Below the pieces are notes generated by a model. The model worked only from the letters and a program-made list of their open reading frames with translations. It was not told where the DNA came from and made no database searches. The position numbers and the translations under genes are program-made. This document shows, piece by piece, positions 1 through 9,394 of a stretch of 61,872 bases of DNA. Source of the DNA: an uncultured Pelagimonas sp. (GTDB taxonomy: Bacteria; Pseudomonadota; Alphaproteobacteria; Rhodobacterales; Rhodobacteraceae); the NCBI GenBank assembly GCA_947497905.1, contig CANMIH010000019.1, positions 1 through 61,872 of the forward strand. The letters are read 5' to 3'. How positions within the stretch are numbered: the stretch's first letter is position 1; each line of letters starts with the position of its first letter.

Positions 1-261
1 GTCTACATCCTGACCAAGGAAGAAGGCGGTCGTCACACCCCGTTCTTCGCGAACTACCGTCCGCAGTTCTACTTCCGCACCACCGACGTGACCGGCACCG
101 TAACTCTGCCCGAGGGCACCGAGATGGTTATGCCAGGTGACAACCTGAAGTTCGACGTTGAGCTGATCGCACCGATCGCAATGGAAGCCGGTCTGCGCTT
201 CGCGATCCGTGAAGGCGGCCGCACCGTTGGTTCGGGCGTTGTATCGAAAATCACCGAGTAA
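1..261 (+). CDS. tuf: Elongation factor Tu, C-terminal end (partial)
   Basis: These are the last 86 codons of EF-Tu, the GTPase that carries aminoacyl-tRNA to the ribosome. The 5' part lies outside the window. The fragment covers most of beta-barrel domain 3, seen in [20 protein letters not shown], the acidic PGDN stretch and the terminal GRTVGSGVV block ending in KITE. It stops with TAA at 259-261 and is followed at once by a strong terminator, so the fus/tuf transcript probably ends here and the S10 genes downstream need their own promoter. Confidence 0.97.
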   Translation, partial: VYILTKEEGGRHTPFFANYRPQFYFRTTDVTGTVTLPEGTEMVMPGDNLKFDVELIAPIAMEAGLRFAIREGGRTVGSGVVSKITE

Positions 262-283
262 TCACTGTCCGCAGTGATGAAAG

Positions 284-310
284 AAAAGGGCGCCTTAAGG
301 CGCCCTTTTT
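284..310 (+). terminator. Rho-independent terminator after tuf
   Basis: A perfect GGGCGCC / GGCGCCC stem with a TTAA loop is flanked by A and T runs (AAAA before, TTTTT after). It lies 22 bases behind the tuf stop codon. Confidence 0.93.
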
Positions 311-407
311 GCATACTAAACCTCGGCTGTTCAGGCCGTCGTTTGTAGGTTAAGCGGCCCTTGACCCATCGACCGCATATTCGGCAACGGTTTCGGGGCG
401 AAACCTC

Positions 408-436
408 TTGCCAGACTTTGGTTTCACGCGTATATC
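408..436 (+). promoter_or_regulatory. Predicted sigma-70 promoter of the S10 segment
   Basis: TTGCCA (408-413) and TATATC (431-436) are separated by exactly 17 bases. The site lies between the tuf terminator and rpsJ, where a promoter is needed. The predicted start near 443 would leave an rpsJ leader of about 110 bases. The same -35 with a near-identical -10 occurs before rpmC (24963-24991). Prediction only. Confidence 0.6.
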
Positions 437-455
437 GCGCGAGTTCCTCTATGGA

Positions 456-486
456 ACGTAAGGCGGGGTGATTCCCGCCTTTTGGG
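456..486 (+). repeat. GC hairpin in the rpsJ leader, copy of a GTA(A/G)GGCGGGG palindrome
   Basis: AAGGCGGG (460-467) pairs with CCCGCCTT (474-481), followed by TTG. It looks like a weak terminator inside the rpsJ leader. The element CGTAAGGCGGGG-N-CCCGCC resembles the one at 28580-28608, so it may be a dispersed intergenic palindrome rather than a dedicated S10 control hairpin. The rest of 262-552 holds the terminator and the promoter, and I see no gene in it. Confidence 0.55.
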
Positions 487-552
487 TTCGAAGAAGGCTT
501 GCGGTGGTCGCTGGTCTTCCTCTCAACCCCAATGCCAAAAATAGGCTGTTCA

Positions 553-858
553 ATGAACCAGAACATCCGTATCCGGCTCAAGGCGTTTGATTACCGCGTG
601 CTGGACGCCAGCACCCAGGAAATCGTAAACACCGCCAAGCGCACCGGTGCACAAGTTCGCGGCCCCATCCCGCTGCCGAACAAAATCGAAAAATTCACCG
701 TTCTGCGTGGCCCGCACGTCAACAAGAAATCGCGTGACCAGTTTGAGATCCGTACTCACAAGCGTCTGCTCGATATCGTTGACCCGACACCGCAGACCGT
801 TGACGCCCTGATGAAACTCGACCTCGCCGCCGGCGTTGACGTCGAGATCAAAGTATAA
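553..858 (+). CDS. rpsJ: 30S ribosomal protein S10
   Basis: S10 of the small-subunit head, also NusE in antitermination complexes. It is 101 residues long, close to the usual length, with the family core [14 protein letters not shown], the GPIPLP loop and RTHKRLLDI. The reading frame is open upstream (in-frame ATG at 532), but I chose 553 because [13 protein letters not shown] matches the usual S10 start. The ribosome binding site is poor (AATAGG). First gene of the S10 segment, 9 bases before rplC. Confidence 0.97.
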   Translation: MNQNIRIRLKAFDYRVLDASTQEIVNTAKRTGAQVRGPIPLPNKIEKFTVLRGPHVNKKSRDQFEIRTHKRLLDIVDPTPQTVDALMKLDLAAGVDVEIKV

Positions 859-867
859 GGGGGTCAC

Positions 868-1572
868 ATGCGTTCCGGAATTATTGCCAAGAAAATCGGC
901 ATGACCCGTCTCTTCATGGAAGACGGCAAGCAGATTCCCGTGACCGTGCTTCAGCTGGAAAACCTCCAGGTTGTTGCTCAGCGTACAGCTGAGGAAAACG
1001 GTTACACCGCAGTTCAGCTTGGTGCAGGTAGCGCCAAAGCGAAGAACGTGAGCCAAGCAATGCGCGGCCACTTTGCCAAAGCTCAGGTTGAGCCCAAGCG
1101 CAAAGTTGTTGAATTCCGTGTTGCTGAAGAGAACCTCATTGAAGTGGGCGCGGAAATCACCGCTGAGCACTACAATGAAGGTCAGTTCGTTGACGTTGCA
1201 GGCACTTCGATCGGTAAAGGTTTTGCCGGTGGTATGAAGCGTTGGAACTTCGGCGGTCTGCGCGCGACACACGGTGTATCGATCTCGCACCGTTCGCACG
1301 GTTCGACCGGTCAGTGTCAGAACCCTGGTAAGGTGTTCAAAGGCAAGAAAATGGCAGGTCACATGGGTGCCGTTCGCGTCACTACTCAGAACCTGCAGGT
1401 TGTCAAAACCGACGCCGAGCGTGGCATCATCATGATCAAAGGCGCTGTGCCGGGTTCGAAAGGTGGCTGGGTCACCGTGAAGGACGCCGTCAAAAAGCCT
1501 CTGCCTGCTGATGTTCCTATGCCGGCCGCGATCCGCGCAACCGAGGCTGCTGCCGAGGGAGGTGAAGCATGA
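868..1572 (+). CDS. rplC: 50S ribosomal protein L3
   Basis: L3 sits near the peptidyl transferase centre and is an early assembly protein. The 234 residues begin [16 protein letters not shown] and contain the long central loop with [27 protein letters not shown], which includes the conserved Gln that is methylated in many bacteria. There is an alphaproteobacterial-type Ala-rich tail. GGGGG lies a few bases before the ATG. The last codons overlap rplD by four bases (ATGA), indicating translational coupling. Confidence 0.98.
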   Translation: MRSGIIAKKIGMTRLFMEDGKQIPVTVLQLENLQVVAQRTAEENGYTAVQLGAGSAKAKNVSQAMRGHFAKAQVEPKRKVVEFRVAEENLIEVGAEITAEHYNEGQFVDVAGTSIGKGFAGGMKRWNFGGLRATHGVSISHRSHGSTGQCQNPGKVFKGKKMAGHMGAVRVTTQNLQVVKTDAERGIIMIKGAVPGSKGGWVTVKDAVKKPLPADVPMPAAIRATEAAAEGGEA

Positions 1573-2186
1573 AACTTGATGTGATCAAACTCGACGGCGG
1601 CGCAGCTGGCGAAGTCGATCTGGACGAAGCGCTGTTCGGCCTTGAGCCGCGTGCCGACATCCTGCACCGTGTGGTCCGCTGGCAGCGTAACAACGCGCAG
1701 GCCGGTACCCACAAGGTAAAGACCCGCTCGGAAGTGAGCTACTCGACCAAGAAGATCTACCGCCAGAAAGGCACCGGTGGCGCACGTCACGGTTCCCGCA
1801 AGGCGCCCATCTTCCGCAAAGGTGGCATCTACAAGGGTCCGACCCCGCGTTCGCACGGTCATGACCTGCAGAAAAAAGTACGCGCTCTTGGCCTGAAAAT
1901 GGCTCTGTCGGCGAAAGCTGCCAACGGTTCGTTGGTTGTGATCGAAGACACCGCCGTTGACGGCAAAACCAAGACCCTGGCCAAACAGGTTAAGGATCTG
2001 GGTTGGAAGCGTGCGCTGATCATCGACGGTGCAGAGGTGAATGCAGATTTCGCCAAGGCCGCTCGTAACATTGAAGGTCTGGACGTTCTGCCCACCATGG
2101 GTGCCAACGTTTATGACATCCTGCGCCGTGACACCCTGGTGCTCACAAAGGCCGGGGTCGAAGCTCTGGAGGCTCGCCTGAAATGA
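1569..2186 (+). CDS. rplD: 50S ribosomal protein L4
   Basis: L4 lines the peptide exit tunnel. In enterobacteria it also represses its own S10 operon. The 205 residues show the tunnel-loop motif with [20 protein letters not shown] and FRKGG, and the C-terminal [20 protein letters not shown]. Start and stop overlap both neighbours by ATGA. Whether L4 autoregulates this operon cannot be told from sequence; the leader hairpin at 460-481 is a candidate site. Confidence 0.98.
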   Translation: MKLDVIKLDGGAAGEVDLDEALFGLEPRADILHRVVRWQRNNAQAGTHKVKTRSEVSYSTKKIYRQKGTGGARHGSRKAPIFRKGGIYKGPTPRSHGHDLQKKVRALGLKMALSAKAANGSLVVIEDTAVDGKTKTLAKQVKDLGWKRALIIDGAEVNADFAKAARNIEGLDVLPTMGANVYDILRRDTLVLTKAGVEALEARLK

Positions 2187-2479
2187 CCGCGAAAGCACAA
2201 CAGTATGACGTGATCCGCAAGCCGATCGTCACCGAAAAATCGACCATGGCGTCGGAAAACGGTGCGGTTGTCTTCGAAGTTGCGATCGACGCCAACAAAC
2301 CCATGATCAAAGACGCTGTTGAGGCGCTCTTTGGTGTGAAGGTGAAGGCGGTTAACACCACCATCACCAAAGGTAAGGTTAAGCGCTTTAAGGGCGTAAC
2401 CGGTCGCCGCAAAGACGTGAAAAAAGCTTATGTGACTCTCGAAGAGGGTAACACCATCGACGTGACCACCGGTCTCTGA
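2183..2479 (+). CDS. rplW: 50S ribosomal protein L23
   Basis: L23 surrounds the tunnel exit and docks trigger factor and SRP. It has 98 residues with the family motifs [13 protein letters not shown] near the start, [12 protein letters not shown] and the K-rich loop [20 protein letters not shown]. The start overlaps rplD by four bases. It is the last gene before a strong terminator, so this four-gene unit (S10-L3-L4-L23) can end here, unlike the usual uninterrupted S10 operon. Confidence 0.98.
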   Translation: MTAKAQQYDVIRKPIVTEKSTMASENGAVVFEVAIDANKPMIKDAVEALFGVKVKAVNTTITKGKVKRFKGVTGRRKDVKKAYVTLEEGNTIDVTTGL

Positions 2480-2504
2480 GACGGCGTTAAGCTTTGAAAA
2501 TTGG

Positions 2505-2538
2505 AAGGCCCTCGTATCTCGCGGGGGCCTTTTTTTTT
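2505..2538 (+). terminator. Terminator between rplW and rplB
   Basis: AAGGCCC (2505-2511) pairs with GGGCCTT (2525-2531) and is followed by a run of eight or nine T. It divides what is normally one transcript. Either partial read-through or a new promoter must supply rplB. Confidence 0.88.
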
Positions 2539-2539
2539 G

Positions 2540-2814
2540 AGCGGGCAGGGCGCGAGGCAGGCCATCCGTGTTGGGGCACGAAAATCCCTATTTTATTGGG
2601 TCAAACCTATAGACTCGTATGGCTATCCCTGTTAGTTCGCAACGATCACACAGCCTCGGATTCGTTCCGGGGCTGTGTGGTTTGCGAGATTCTCGCATGT
2701 GTGGGGCAACTCACACTTCGCCGGGGACCTTCGGGGCCCTTTTTATAAGGTGGGAAACACCCATCCTTCATATGTAGGACACATGTCCTGCCTAGCTTAC
2801 GGAAGACAGAAAGC
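2540..2814 (+). promoter_or_regulatory. Structured leader in front of rplB
   Basis: There is no gene in this 275-base stretch. It holds a strong hairpin (CACACAGCC 2647-2655 with GGCTGTGTG 2671-2679), a short GCGAGA / TCTCGC stem at 2684-2696, a GC-rich stem followed by CCTTTTTATAAGG around 2720-2750, and AGGAC-ACAT-GTCCT at 2776-2789 just before the rplB start. Such a series suggests a regulated leader. No convincing -35/-10 pair was found; TTGGGT (2598) with TATGGC 16 bases on is a weak candidate. Confidence 0.5.
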
Positions 2815-3657
2815 ATGGCACTCAAGTCGTACAAACCGACGACGCCGGGCCAGCGCGGGCTGGTGCTGATCGACCGTTCGGAGCTGTACAAAGGCCGTCC
2901 GGTCAAAGCCCTTACCGAGGGTTTGACCAAGTCGGGTGGCCGGAACAACACCGGACGGATTACGTCGCGTCGTCGCGGCGGTGGCGCAAAACGCCTCTAC
3001 CGGATCGTTGATTTCAAGCGTAACAAATTTGATGTCAACGGCATCGTTGCGCGTATTGAATATGACCCGAACCGTACTGCATTCATCGCGTTGATCCAGT
3101 ATGACGATGGCGAGCAGGCCTATATCCTGGCCCCCCAGCGTCTGGCAATCGGTGACAAGATCATCTCGTCGGCAAAAGCTGACGTGAAGCCGGGTAACGC
3201 AATGCCGTTCTCGGGCATGCCGATCGGTACCATCGTGCACAACATCGAACTGAAGCCTGGTAAAGGTGGTCAGATCGCACGTGCAGCGGGCACCTACGCT
3301 CAGTTCGTAGGCCGTGACGGTGGTTACGCTCAGATCCGCCTGTCCTCGGGTGAACTGCGTATGGTTCGTCAGGAATGCATGGCCACCGTTGGTGCCGTGT
3401 CGAACCCTGACAACAGCAACCAGAACTTCGGTAAAGCCGGTCGTATGCGCCACAAAGGCATCCGTCCGAGCGTCCGTGGTGTTGTTATGAACCCGATCGA
3501 CCACCCGCACGGTGGTGGTGAAGGTCGTACCTCGGGTGGTCGTCACCCAGTGACACCATGGGGTAAGCCGACCAAAGGTAAGCGCACCCGCAACACCAAC
3601 AAGGCATCGCAGAAGCTGATCATCCGCTCGCGCCATGCTAAGAAAAAGGGGCGGTAA
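2815..3657 (+). CDS. rplB: 50S ribosomal protein L2
   Basis: L2 is a core rRNA-binding protein needed for subunit joining and peptidyl transfer. At 280 residues it has the expected length, starting [15 protein letters not shown]. It carries [13 protein letters not shown], the [17 protein letters not shown] segment and the hallmark HPHGGGEGR with its functionally important His near residue 230. Three bases separate it from rpsS. Confidence 0.99.
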   Translation: MALKSYKPTTPGQRGLVLIDRSELYKGRPVKALTEGLTKSGGRNNTGRITSRRRGGGAKRLYRIVDFKRNKFDVNGIVARIEYDPNRTAFIALIQYDDGEQAYILAPQRLAIGDKIISSAKADVKPGNAMPFSGMPIGTIVHNIELKPGKGGQIARAAGTYAQFVGRDGGYAQIRLSSGELRMVRQECMATVGAVSNPDNSNQNFGKAGRMRHKGIRPSVRGVVMNPIDHPHGGGEGRTSGGRHPVTPWGKPTKGKRTRNTNKASQKLIIRSRHAKKKGR

Positions 3658-3660
3658 TCT

Positions 3661-3939
3661 ATGTCGCGCTCTGTTTGGAAAGGCCCTTTCGTCGACAGCT
3701 ATGTGTTGAAGAAGGCCGAAAAAGTCCGCGAGTCGGGCAAGAACGAAGTCATCAAAATCTGGTCGCGTCGTTCGACCATTCTGCCCCAGTTCGTGGGTCT
3801 GACATTTGGTGTCTACAATGGTCGCAAGCACGTTCCGGTCACCGTGACGGAAGACATGATTGGTCAGAAGTTTGGTGAGTATTCGCCGAGCCGTACCTAT
3901 TATGGTCACGCGGCCGACAAAAAAGCCAAGAGGAAGTAA
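3661..3939 (+). CDS. rpsS: 30S ribosomal protein S19
   Basis: S19 of the 30S head forms a complex with S13 near the A site. The 92 residues start [21 protein letters not shown] and include [36 protein letters not shown] and [14 protein letters not shown], all family signatures. It follows rplB by three bases and precedes rplV by three. Confidence 0.98.
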   Translation: MSRSVWKGPFVDSYVLKKAEKVRESGKNEVIKIWSRRSTILPQFVGLTFGVYNGRKHVPVTVTEDMIGQKFGEYSPSRTYYGHAADKKAKRK

Positions 3940-3942
3940 GCC

Positions 3943-4323
3943 ATGGGCAAGGATAAGAATCCCCGCCGCGTGGCGGACAACGAAGCGATGGCAAAGCTGC
4001 GCATGCTGCGCACGTCGCCGCAGAAGCTTAACCTTGTTGCGGGCCTGATCCGTGGCAAAAAGGTTGGCCATGCACTGACCGATCTGACCTTCTCGAAGAA
4101 GCGGATCGCTCAGGACGTGAAAAAGTGCCTGCAGTCCGCGATCGCGAACGCTGAGAACAACCATGGTCTGGATGTCGACGAGCTGATCGTTGCTGAAGCC
4201 TATGTTGGTAAGAACCTGGTGATGAAGCGTGGCCGTCCTCGTGCCCGTGGTCGTTTTGGTCGCATCAACAAGCCGTTCTCGGAAATCACCATCAAGGTGC
4301 GTCAGGTTGAGGAGCAAGCCTAA
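3943..4323 (+). CDS. rplV: 50S ribosomal protein L22
   Basis: L22 reaches into the exit tunnel with a long beta hairpin. It has 126 residues with the helical core [21 protein letters not shown] and the hairpin tip [24 protein letters not shown], which forms the macrolide-relevant tunnel constriction. The stop codon TAA shares one base with the rpsC ATG. Confidence 0.98.
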   Translation: MGKDKNPRRVADNEAMAKLRMLRTSPQKLNLVAGLIRGKKVGHALTDLTFSKKRIAQDVKKCLQSAIANAENNHGLDVDELIVAEAYVGKNLVMKRGRPRARGRFGRINKPFSEITIKVRQVEEQA

Positions 4324-5036
4324 TGGGTAATAAAACAAACCCGATCGGTATGCGTCTGCAGGTGAACCGCACTTGGGACAGCCGCTGGTACGCAGACACC
4401 AAAGACTATGGTGATCTGCTTCTGGAAGACATCGCAATCCGCGAGTTCATCCAGACCGAGTGCAAGCAGGCTGGTATCGCCCGTGTGATCATCGAGCGTC
4501 CGCACAAGAAGTGCCGTGTGACCATTCACACCGCGCGTCCTGGCGTGATCATTGGTAAAAAAGGTGCAGACATTGAAGTTCTGCGCAAGAAAATTGCCAA
4601 GATGACCGACAGCGAACTGCACCTCAACATCGTTGAAGTGCGCAAGCCTGAGCTTGACGCTCAGCTGGTTGGCGAGTCGATCGCTCAGCAGCTGGAACGT
4701 CGTGTCTCGTTCCGTCGCGCGATGAAGCGTGCCGTACAGAACGCCATGCGTATGGGTGCCCTGGGTATCCGTGTGAACGTAGCTGGTCGTCTGGGTGGTG
4801 CTGAAATCGCTCGTACCGAATGGTACCGCGAAGGTCGTGTGCCCCTGCACACCCTGCGTGCCGACATCGATTACGCCAATGTAGAAGCCACGACCCCCTA
4901 TGGTATCATCGGGATCAAGGTCTGGATCTTCAAAGGCGAGATCATGGAGCACGACCCGCAGGCGCGCGATCGCAAGTCCCAGGAAATCCAGGACGGCCCC
5001 GCACCTCGTGGTGCAGGTGGCGACCGTCGTCGCTAA
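4323..5036 (+). CDS. rpsC: 30S ribosomal protein S3
   Basis: S3 lies at the mRNA entry site and contributes to mRNA unwinding. The 237 residues start [20 protein letters not shown]. They show the KH domain GXXG region (VIIGKKG near residue 77) and the C-terminal block [20 protein letters not shown]. The Arg/Asp tail ([14 protein letters not shown]) is typical of alphaproteobacteria. Start overlaps rplV by one base; rplP begins 13 bases on with AAGGAGGA as ribosome binding site. Confidence 0.98.
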   Translation: MGNKTNPIGMRLQVNRTWDSRWYADTKDYGDLLLEDIAIREFIQTECKQAGIARVIIERPHKKCRVTIHTARPGVIIGKKGADIEVLRKKIAKMTDSELHLNIVEVRKPELDAQLVGESIAQQLERRVSFRRAMKRAVQNAMRMGALGIRVNVAGRLGGAEIARTEWYREGRVPLHTLRADIDYANVEATTPYGIIGIKVWIFKGEIMEHDPQARDRKSQEIQDGPAPRGAGGDRRR

Positions 5037-5049
5037 GGAGGACTGAGAT

Positions 5050-5463
5050 ATGCTTCAGCCAAAGCGTACTAAATTCCGCAAGGCGCACAAAGGCCGTATC
5101 AAAGGTCTTGCCAAGGGCGGTTCCGATCTGAACTTCGGCACCTACGGTCTGAAGGCTCTTGAGCCTGAGCGTGTAACAGCGCGCCAGATCGAAGCTGCAC
5201 GTCGTGCCATGACGCGTCACATGAAGCGTCAGGGTCGTGTTTGGATCCGTATCTTCCCGGATGTGCCCGTGACCGCAAAGCCCATCGAAGTTCGTATGGG
5301 TAAAGGTAAAGGCTCTGTTGACCGTTGGGTTTGCAAAGTTAAGCCGGGTCGCATCATGTTCGAAATCGACGGCGTTGCCGAAGATATCGCACGTGAAGCC
5401 CTGCGTCTGGCCGCGATGAAACTGCCGGTGAAAACCCGCGTAGTTGTTCGCGAAGACTGGTAA
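5050..5463 (+). CDS. rplP: 50S ribosomal protein L16
   Basis: L16 organises the A-site region of the 50S subunit. It has 137 residues with [19 protein letters not shown] at the start, [17 protein letters not shown], the [19 protein letters not shown] loop and a C-terminal [15 protein letters not shown]. In most bacteria rpmC follows directly. Here a near-perfect terminator follows and rpmC lies 19.7 kb away. Confidence 0.98.
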   Translation: MLQPKRTKFRKAHKGRIKGLAKGGSDLNFGTYGLKALEPERVTARQIEAARRAMTRHMKRQGRVWIRIFPDVPVTAKPIEVRMGKGKGSVDRWVCKVKPGRIMFEIDGVAEDIAREALRLAAMKLPVKTRVVVREDW

Positions 5464-5501
5464 GTCTTTGGCCCTGTTTTGGGGCCGCCGCTAAAGTTGA
5501 G

Positions 5502-5534
5502 AAGCCCCTGCTGATGCATCAGCAGGGGCTTTTT
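5502..5534 (+). terminator. Terminator at the end of the rplB-rplP segment
   Basis: A 30-base perfect palindrome (5502-5531), with arms AAGCCCCTGCTGATG and its complement, is followed by TTT. It is the strongest hairpin in the window and would stop transcription before the 19.7 kb block that separates rplP from rpmC. Confidence 0.95.
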
Positions 5535-5876
5535 GCATCGCCGTACCGGTATGTTGAATGATACTGGTTCGTAGCCGTTTCACTCTTTGGCTTTTTAGAC
5601 TGGCCAAAACAGAGGGAAATCCAAGATGTGAGCGCTAAATGCAGAAAATCCTATCGAAATTGAGCCATCGAATGCGGATTTTTGAATTTGGTAACCGTTT
5701 GTTTGCATGGCGTAATTTATCAGATCCTCAAGACTGGTTATGACCAGCCGAGGATTTTGGGATTAGATTGGGTCGCGAGACATAACGATCGCCTGTGCCG
5801 TAAGGCTCGGGGCAGGATCCTTTTAACCAATTCACGTCTAAAACTCTGGGCAACGTTTCTATGACAGGACGGCCCA
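5535..5876. other. Intergenic region upstream of the chemoreceptor
   Basis: In these 342 bases I find no convincing gene. A 60-codon frame starting with a non-ATG codon has no ribosome binding site and no family look. The stretch is richer in A and T than its surroundings and presumably holds the receptor promoter, but I could not identify -35 and -10 boxes with confidence. Confidence 0.5.
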
Positions 5877-8024
5877 GTGAAACCTTTTCTCTCTATCAAG
5901 ACCGCGATCTTATCTATTGTTCTGTTGGCAAGTGCCGCGATGTTTGGACAGATCGGCATTTCAGAATACACCAACTATGTGCGCGCGACACTGCAAGCGG
6001 AAGTTCGATCCGGTACGCAGCTGAATGATGCCCTAAACCGGCTCGAAATCTCGTTTCTGAGCGCACGGCGCGCCGAGAAAGACTTTCTACTGCGACGGGA
6101 TCTGAAATATGCAGACCGTCATGCGGGCATCATGCAAGACGTTCATTCGGAGTTGGCTGAAGTAGAGCTTCAACTGGCCAATTTAGGTGAAGAAAACGCC
6201 GGTGTGGAACAACTGACTGCTGCGGTTGCGGCCTACGACGCTGGGTTTCAGGAACTCGTCGCGAGCCATGAGCGGCTGGGGTTTAATGAGAGCCTTGGCT
6301 TGCAGGGCGAGTTGCGCAGGACGGTTCAGGACGTTGAAAAAAGCCTAAAGGATTCTGAACACGCGGTCCTGCACGTTAAAATTCTGATGATGCGACGTCA
6401 TGAGAAAGATTTCATCATGCGCGTTGCCTCGAAGTACGTCGACCGTTTGGATGCTCGCGTGGAAGAGTTTAAGGCCTTTCCGGTCAGCCTCTTTGCGGAC
6501 GCCGCGCAGCATCGCATGATCAATGATCTCGTACTGAGCTATCAATCCTCTTTTGCGGCCTTTGCCGCAGGGACATTTGAAGAGCGAGATCTCCGTAAGG
6601 CCTTGTCGGCAAGCTATGCGACGGCCGAACCGATTTTCGAAGAAGTGCGTGCGCTATCTGCTGCGAAGATCAATGCAGTTGAGGTGACTGCGGCCACAAC
6701 AGAAGAGCTTTTCCGCCAGCGAGCTTTGATTGCGGGTATCTCGGGACTGGCCTTTTTCATGGTCGTTGCGTTTCTGTTGGCAAATGCGATCTCCAAACCG
6801 CTGCGCAGGCTTAGCAATGTTTTGAAGAAAATGATGGCGGGCGATTTTTCCGGGACGGTTGCCAAATCAAGGATTGCTGAAATTTCGTCGATCTCTGACG
6901 CAGTGTCCGAATTCCGTCGCAATGAAGAGCAGAAGGCCGCTTTGATGGAGGATATGGCTGAAGTGATCGAAAGCTGTGCGGCCGGCGACTTCTCCAAGCG
7001 GATCGAAGTCGCCAATGACAGCAAAGGCTTTGGGAACCTGGCCAAAGGTGTGAATTCCATCGGTGACGCGGCAGAACGCGGTCTGGGGGATGTGCAGCAC
7101 ATCATGCGAGAGCTGGCCTCGGGGAACTTGACGGTTCATATGCCGGAAGGACAACAGGGCGTGTTTCTCGATATCTCTCAGACCGTTGACCATTTGACCG
7201 CGAACCTCAGCACCATGGTGGGTCAGCTTTCCGGGAGCAGTCAGATCCTGCGCACCACCTCCAACAAAATTGCGTCGACATCGGATGAGGCCTCGAAACG
7301 TGGCGAAGTGAATGCCGCTTCTCTGGAAGAAGCCTCTGCCGCTTTGGGTACGCTTGATGAATCGGTGCGCAGCACCGCTGAGAACTCAAGTCTCGCGAAG
7401 GAGTTTGTTGCCGGTGCACAGAGCAAGGCCAGAGATACTCTGGAGGTTGCGGATCGCACGGTGTCTGCCATGGCGCGGATCGAAGAAATGTCCGGGAAGA
7501 TTTCGGGGATCACCAATTTGATCGAAGAAATTTCCTTCCAAACCAACCTTCTTGCGCTGAATGCCAATGTCGAAGCGGCGCGCGCTGGTGAGGCAGGAAA
7601 AGGATTTTCGGTCGTGGCATCTGAAGTTGGCCAGTTGGCGCAGCGTGCGGCGGATGCGGTGCAAGAGATCAACGCTCTGATCGCCGAAAGCGGGCAAGAG
7701 ATCAAAGCAGGTGTTGGTCTTGTGAAAGAAACCGGCGAGGCGCTTGAGGCGATCCAGCATACGGTTGATCAAGCGGCGGAAAAGGTGAACGAAGTTTCGA
7801 CCACCACGTCGGAGCAATCGCGGTGGCTCTCTGAAATCAATTCGACCGTGATGCGGTTGGATCAGGATTCCCAGCGGAACTCGGCCATGTTGGTCGAGAA
7901 CTCGGAGATGAGCCACACGCTGTTGTCGGAGGCACAGAATCTGGTCACGGCAACACGCGGGTTCACGACGGATGACCCTGTTGAAGGGTCGCCCAGCTCG
8001 GATGAGTTCAGGCAGGCGAGTTAA
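5877..8024 (+). CDS. Methyl-accepting chemotaxis protein with HBM-like sensor domain
   Basis: A transmembrane chemoreceptor that would signal to CheA/CheW. The 715 residues begin with a membrane segment (about 7-27), then an all-helical periplasmic region of about 250 residues with two [10 protein letters not shown] / [10 protein letters not shown] motifs, typical of helical bimodular (HBM) sensors. A second membrane segment (about 285-305), two HAMP-like units and the cytoplasmic hairpin follow. The tip is at about 550-585 ([20 protein letters not shown]). HBM sensors in pseudomonads bind organic acids; the ligand here is unknown. GTG start, no che genes nearby, and no CheR-binding pentapeptide at the C-terminus. 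Confidence 0.93.
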   Translation: MKPFLSIKTAILSIVLLASAAMFGQIGISEYTNYVRATLQAEVRSGTQLNDALNRLEISFLSARRAEKDFLLRRDLKYADRHAGIMQDVHSELAEVELQLANLGEENAGVEQLTAAVAAYDAGFQELVASHERLGFNESLGLQGELRRTVQDVEKSLKDSEHAVLHVKILMMRRHEKDFIMRVASKYVDRLDARVEEFKAFPVSLFADAAQHRMINDLVLSYQSSFAAFAAGTFEERDLRKALSASYATAEPIFEEVRALSAAKINAVEVTAATTEELFRQRALIAGISGLAFFMVVAFLLANAISKPLRRLSNVLKKMMAGDFSGTVAKSRIAEISSISDAVSEFRRNEEQKAALMEDMAEVIESCAAGDFSKRIEVANDSKGFGNLAKGVNSIGDAAERGLGDVQHIMRELASGNLTVHMPEGQQGVFLDISQTVDHLTANLSTMVGQLSGSSQILRTTSNKIASTSDEASKRGEVNAASLEEASAALGTLDESVRSTAENSSLAKEFVAGAQSKARDTLEVADRTVSAMARIEEMSGKISGITNLIEEISFQTNLLALNANVEAARAGEAGKGFSVVASEVGQLAQRAADAVQEINALIAESGQEIKAGVGLVKETGEALEAIQHTVDQAAEKVNEVSTTTSEQSRWLSEINSTVMRLDQDSQRNSAMLVENSEMSHTLLSEAQNLVTATRGFTTDDPVEGSPSSDEFRQAS

Positions 8025-8039
8025 GGCCCGTTCCATTAG

Positions 8040-8068
8040 AAAACGCCCCCGGTTTTGGGGGCGTTTTT
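8040..8068 (+). terminator. Terminator between the chemoreceptor and dctM
   Basis: AAAACGCCCCC pairs with GGGGGCGTTTT around a GGTTTT loop, with T runs on one strand and A runs on the other. It can serve both converging genes. Confidence 0.93.
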
Positions 8069-8083
8069 GTTTGAAGGTCTTCG

Positions 8084-9394
8084 CTAGTTTGGCGTCGCCC
8101 GAATGTTGTCGGGTAGCCAGGTGGCCAGTTCAGGCCAGGCCACGAGGATGATGACCATCAACATCATCAGGCCGACCATCGGAACAGCAGTCCGAGCGAT
8201 GTACGAGATTTCATGGCGTGTCATGCCTTGCAGCACAAAGAGATTGAAACCGATCGGCGGCGTCACCTGCGCCATCTCAACCACAACGACAATGAAAATC
8301 CCGAACCAGATTACATCAATCCCGGCCTGACGGATCATGGGTTCGACAATGGCCATGGTCAGAACCACCGAGGAAATGCCGTCGAGGAACATGCCCAGAA
8401 TGATGTAAAAGATGGTCAGCGAGAAGATCAACACCAGAGGCGACAGGTTCATACTGTCGATCCAGGCGGCCAATGCGCGGGGCAGGCCGGTAAAGCCCAT
8501 GGCCAGCGACAGGAACGAGGCCCCCATCAGGATCAAGGCGATCATGGCCGAGGTCCGCGTTGCCCCCATCAGAGAGGTGCAAAAGGTCGACCAGCTGAGC
8601 GAGCCCTGGGTAAAGGCGAGCGTCAATGACCCCAGAACCCCGACCGCCGCGGCTTCGGTGGCGGTGGCAAAGCCAAGATACATCGATCCAATCACCACCC
8701 CGACAAGCATCAGAACCGGGATCAGAAAGCGGCTCTCGTTCATCATTTCTCCAAAGCTCATGCTTGGCTCAGGAGCAGGGCGTTGATCCTTTTTCACAAA
8801 ATGCCAGCCGATGATGTAGAGCATGAACAGACCCGCGAGAACGAGGCCGGGGAAGATGCCTGCCATAAACAGCTTGGTGATCGATTCATTGATGGTGACC
8901 CCATAGACGATCAAGGTCAGCGACGGCGGGATCATCAGACCGAGAGTAGCCGCACCTGCAAGGGTGCCGATGATCATATATTCCGGATAGCCGCGACGGC
9001 GCAGCTCGGGGATCGACATTTTGCCGACGGTGGTCAGAGTAGCCGCCGAAGACCCAGAGACCGCTGCAAAGATTGTGCAGCCTGCGATATTGGTGTGGAG
9101 TAACCCGCCGGGCAACCACCGCATCCAGGGCGCCAATCCTCGGAACATGTCCTCAGATAATCGCGTTCGATACAGGATTTCACCCATCCAGATGAAAAGC
9201 GGAAGTGCGGTGAGCGTCCAGCTTGAGGCGCCTGTCCAGATCGTTGTGATCATGGCATCCCCAACCGGGCGCGTTGTAAAGAGCTCCATGCCGACCCAGG
9301 CGACGCCCATCAGTGCGAGACCAACCCAGACCGAGCTTCCCAGCAATGCAAACATTGCAAAAAGGAAGATCAATGTTGCCAAGAGTTCGTTCAT
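8084..9394 (-). CDS. dctM: TRAP transporter large permease subunit (DctM type)
   Basis: Membrane subunit that couples substrate uptake to the sodium gradient in TRAP systems. It has 436 residues, start MNELLATLIFLFAMF, and about 12 hydrophobic segments. Family motifs include the region SGSSAATLTTVGKMSIPEL, GYPEYMIIGTLAGAATLGLMIPPS and the C-terminal EMAQVTPPIGFNLFVLQG. The start overlaps the dctQ stop by four bases (ATGA). A longer frame reaches upstream to 9529, but it would overlap dctQ by 139 bases, so the inner ATG is the start. Last gene of the minus-strand operon flavoprotein-dctP-dctQ-dctM. Confidence 0.95.
   Translation of the reverse strand: MNELLATLIFLFAMFALLGSSVWVGLALMGVAWVGMELFTTRPVGDAMITTIWTGASSWTLTALPLFIWMGEILYRTRLSEDMFRGLAPWMRWLPGGLLHTNIAGCTIFAAVSGSSAATLTTVGKMSIPELRRRGYPEYMIIGTLAGAATLGLMIPPSLTLIVYGVTINESITKLFMAGIFPGLVLAGLFMLYIIGWHFVKKDQRPAPEPSMSFGEMMNESRFLIPVLMLVGVVIGSMYLGFATATEAAAVGVLGSLTLAFTQGSLSWSTFCTSLMGATRTSAMIALILMGASFLSLAMGFTGLPRALAAWIDSMNLSPLVLIFSLTIFYIILGMFLDGISSVVLTMAIVEPMIRQAGIDVIWFGIFIVVVVEMAQVTPPIGFNLFVLQGMTRHEISYIARTAVPMVGLMMLMVIILVAWPELATWLPDNIRATPN

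Noticed and set aside
550-2198. Two 270-codon open frames on the minus strand under rpsJ, rplC and rplD
   Set aside because: They lie fully antisense to certain ribosomal genes, have no ribosome binding sites and show the low-complexity composition of shadow frames in codon-biased genes.
2797-4437. 546-codon minus-strand frame across rplB, rpsS and rplV
   Set aside because: Antisense to three well-supported ribosomal genes; codon bias keeps this frame free of stops. No domain seen.
5682-5864. 60-codon frame before the chemoreceptor
   Set aside because: Non-ATG start, no ribosome binding site, no family resemblance.
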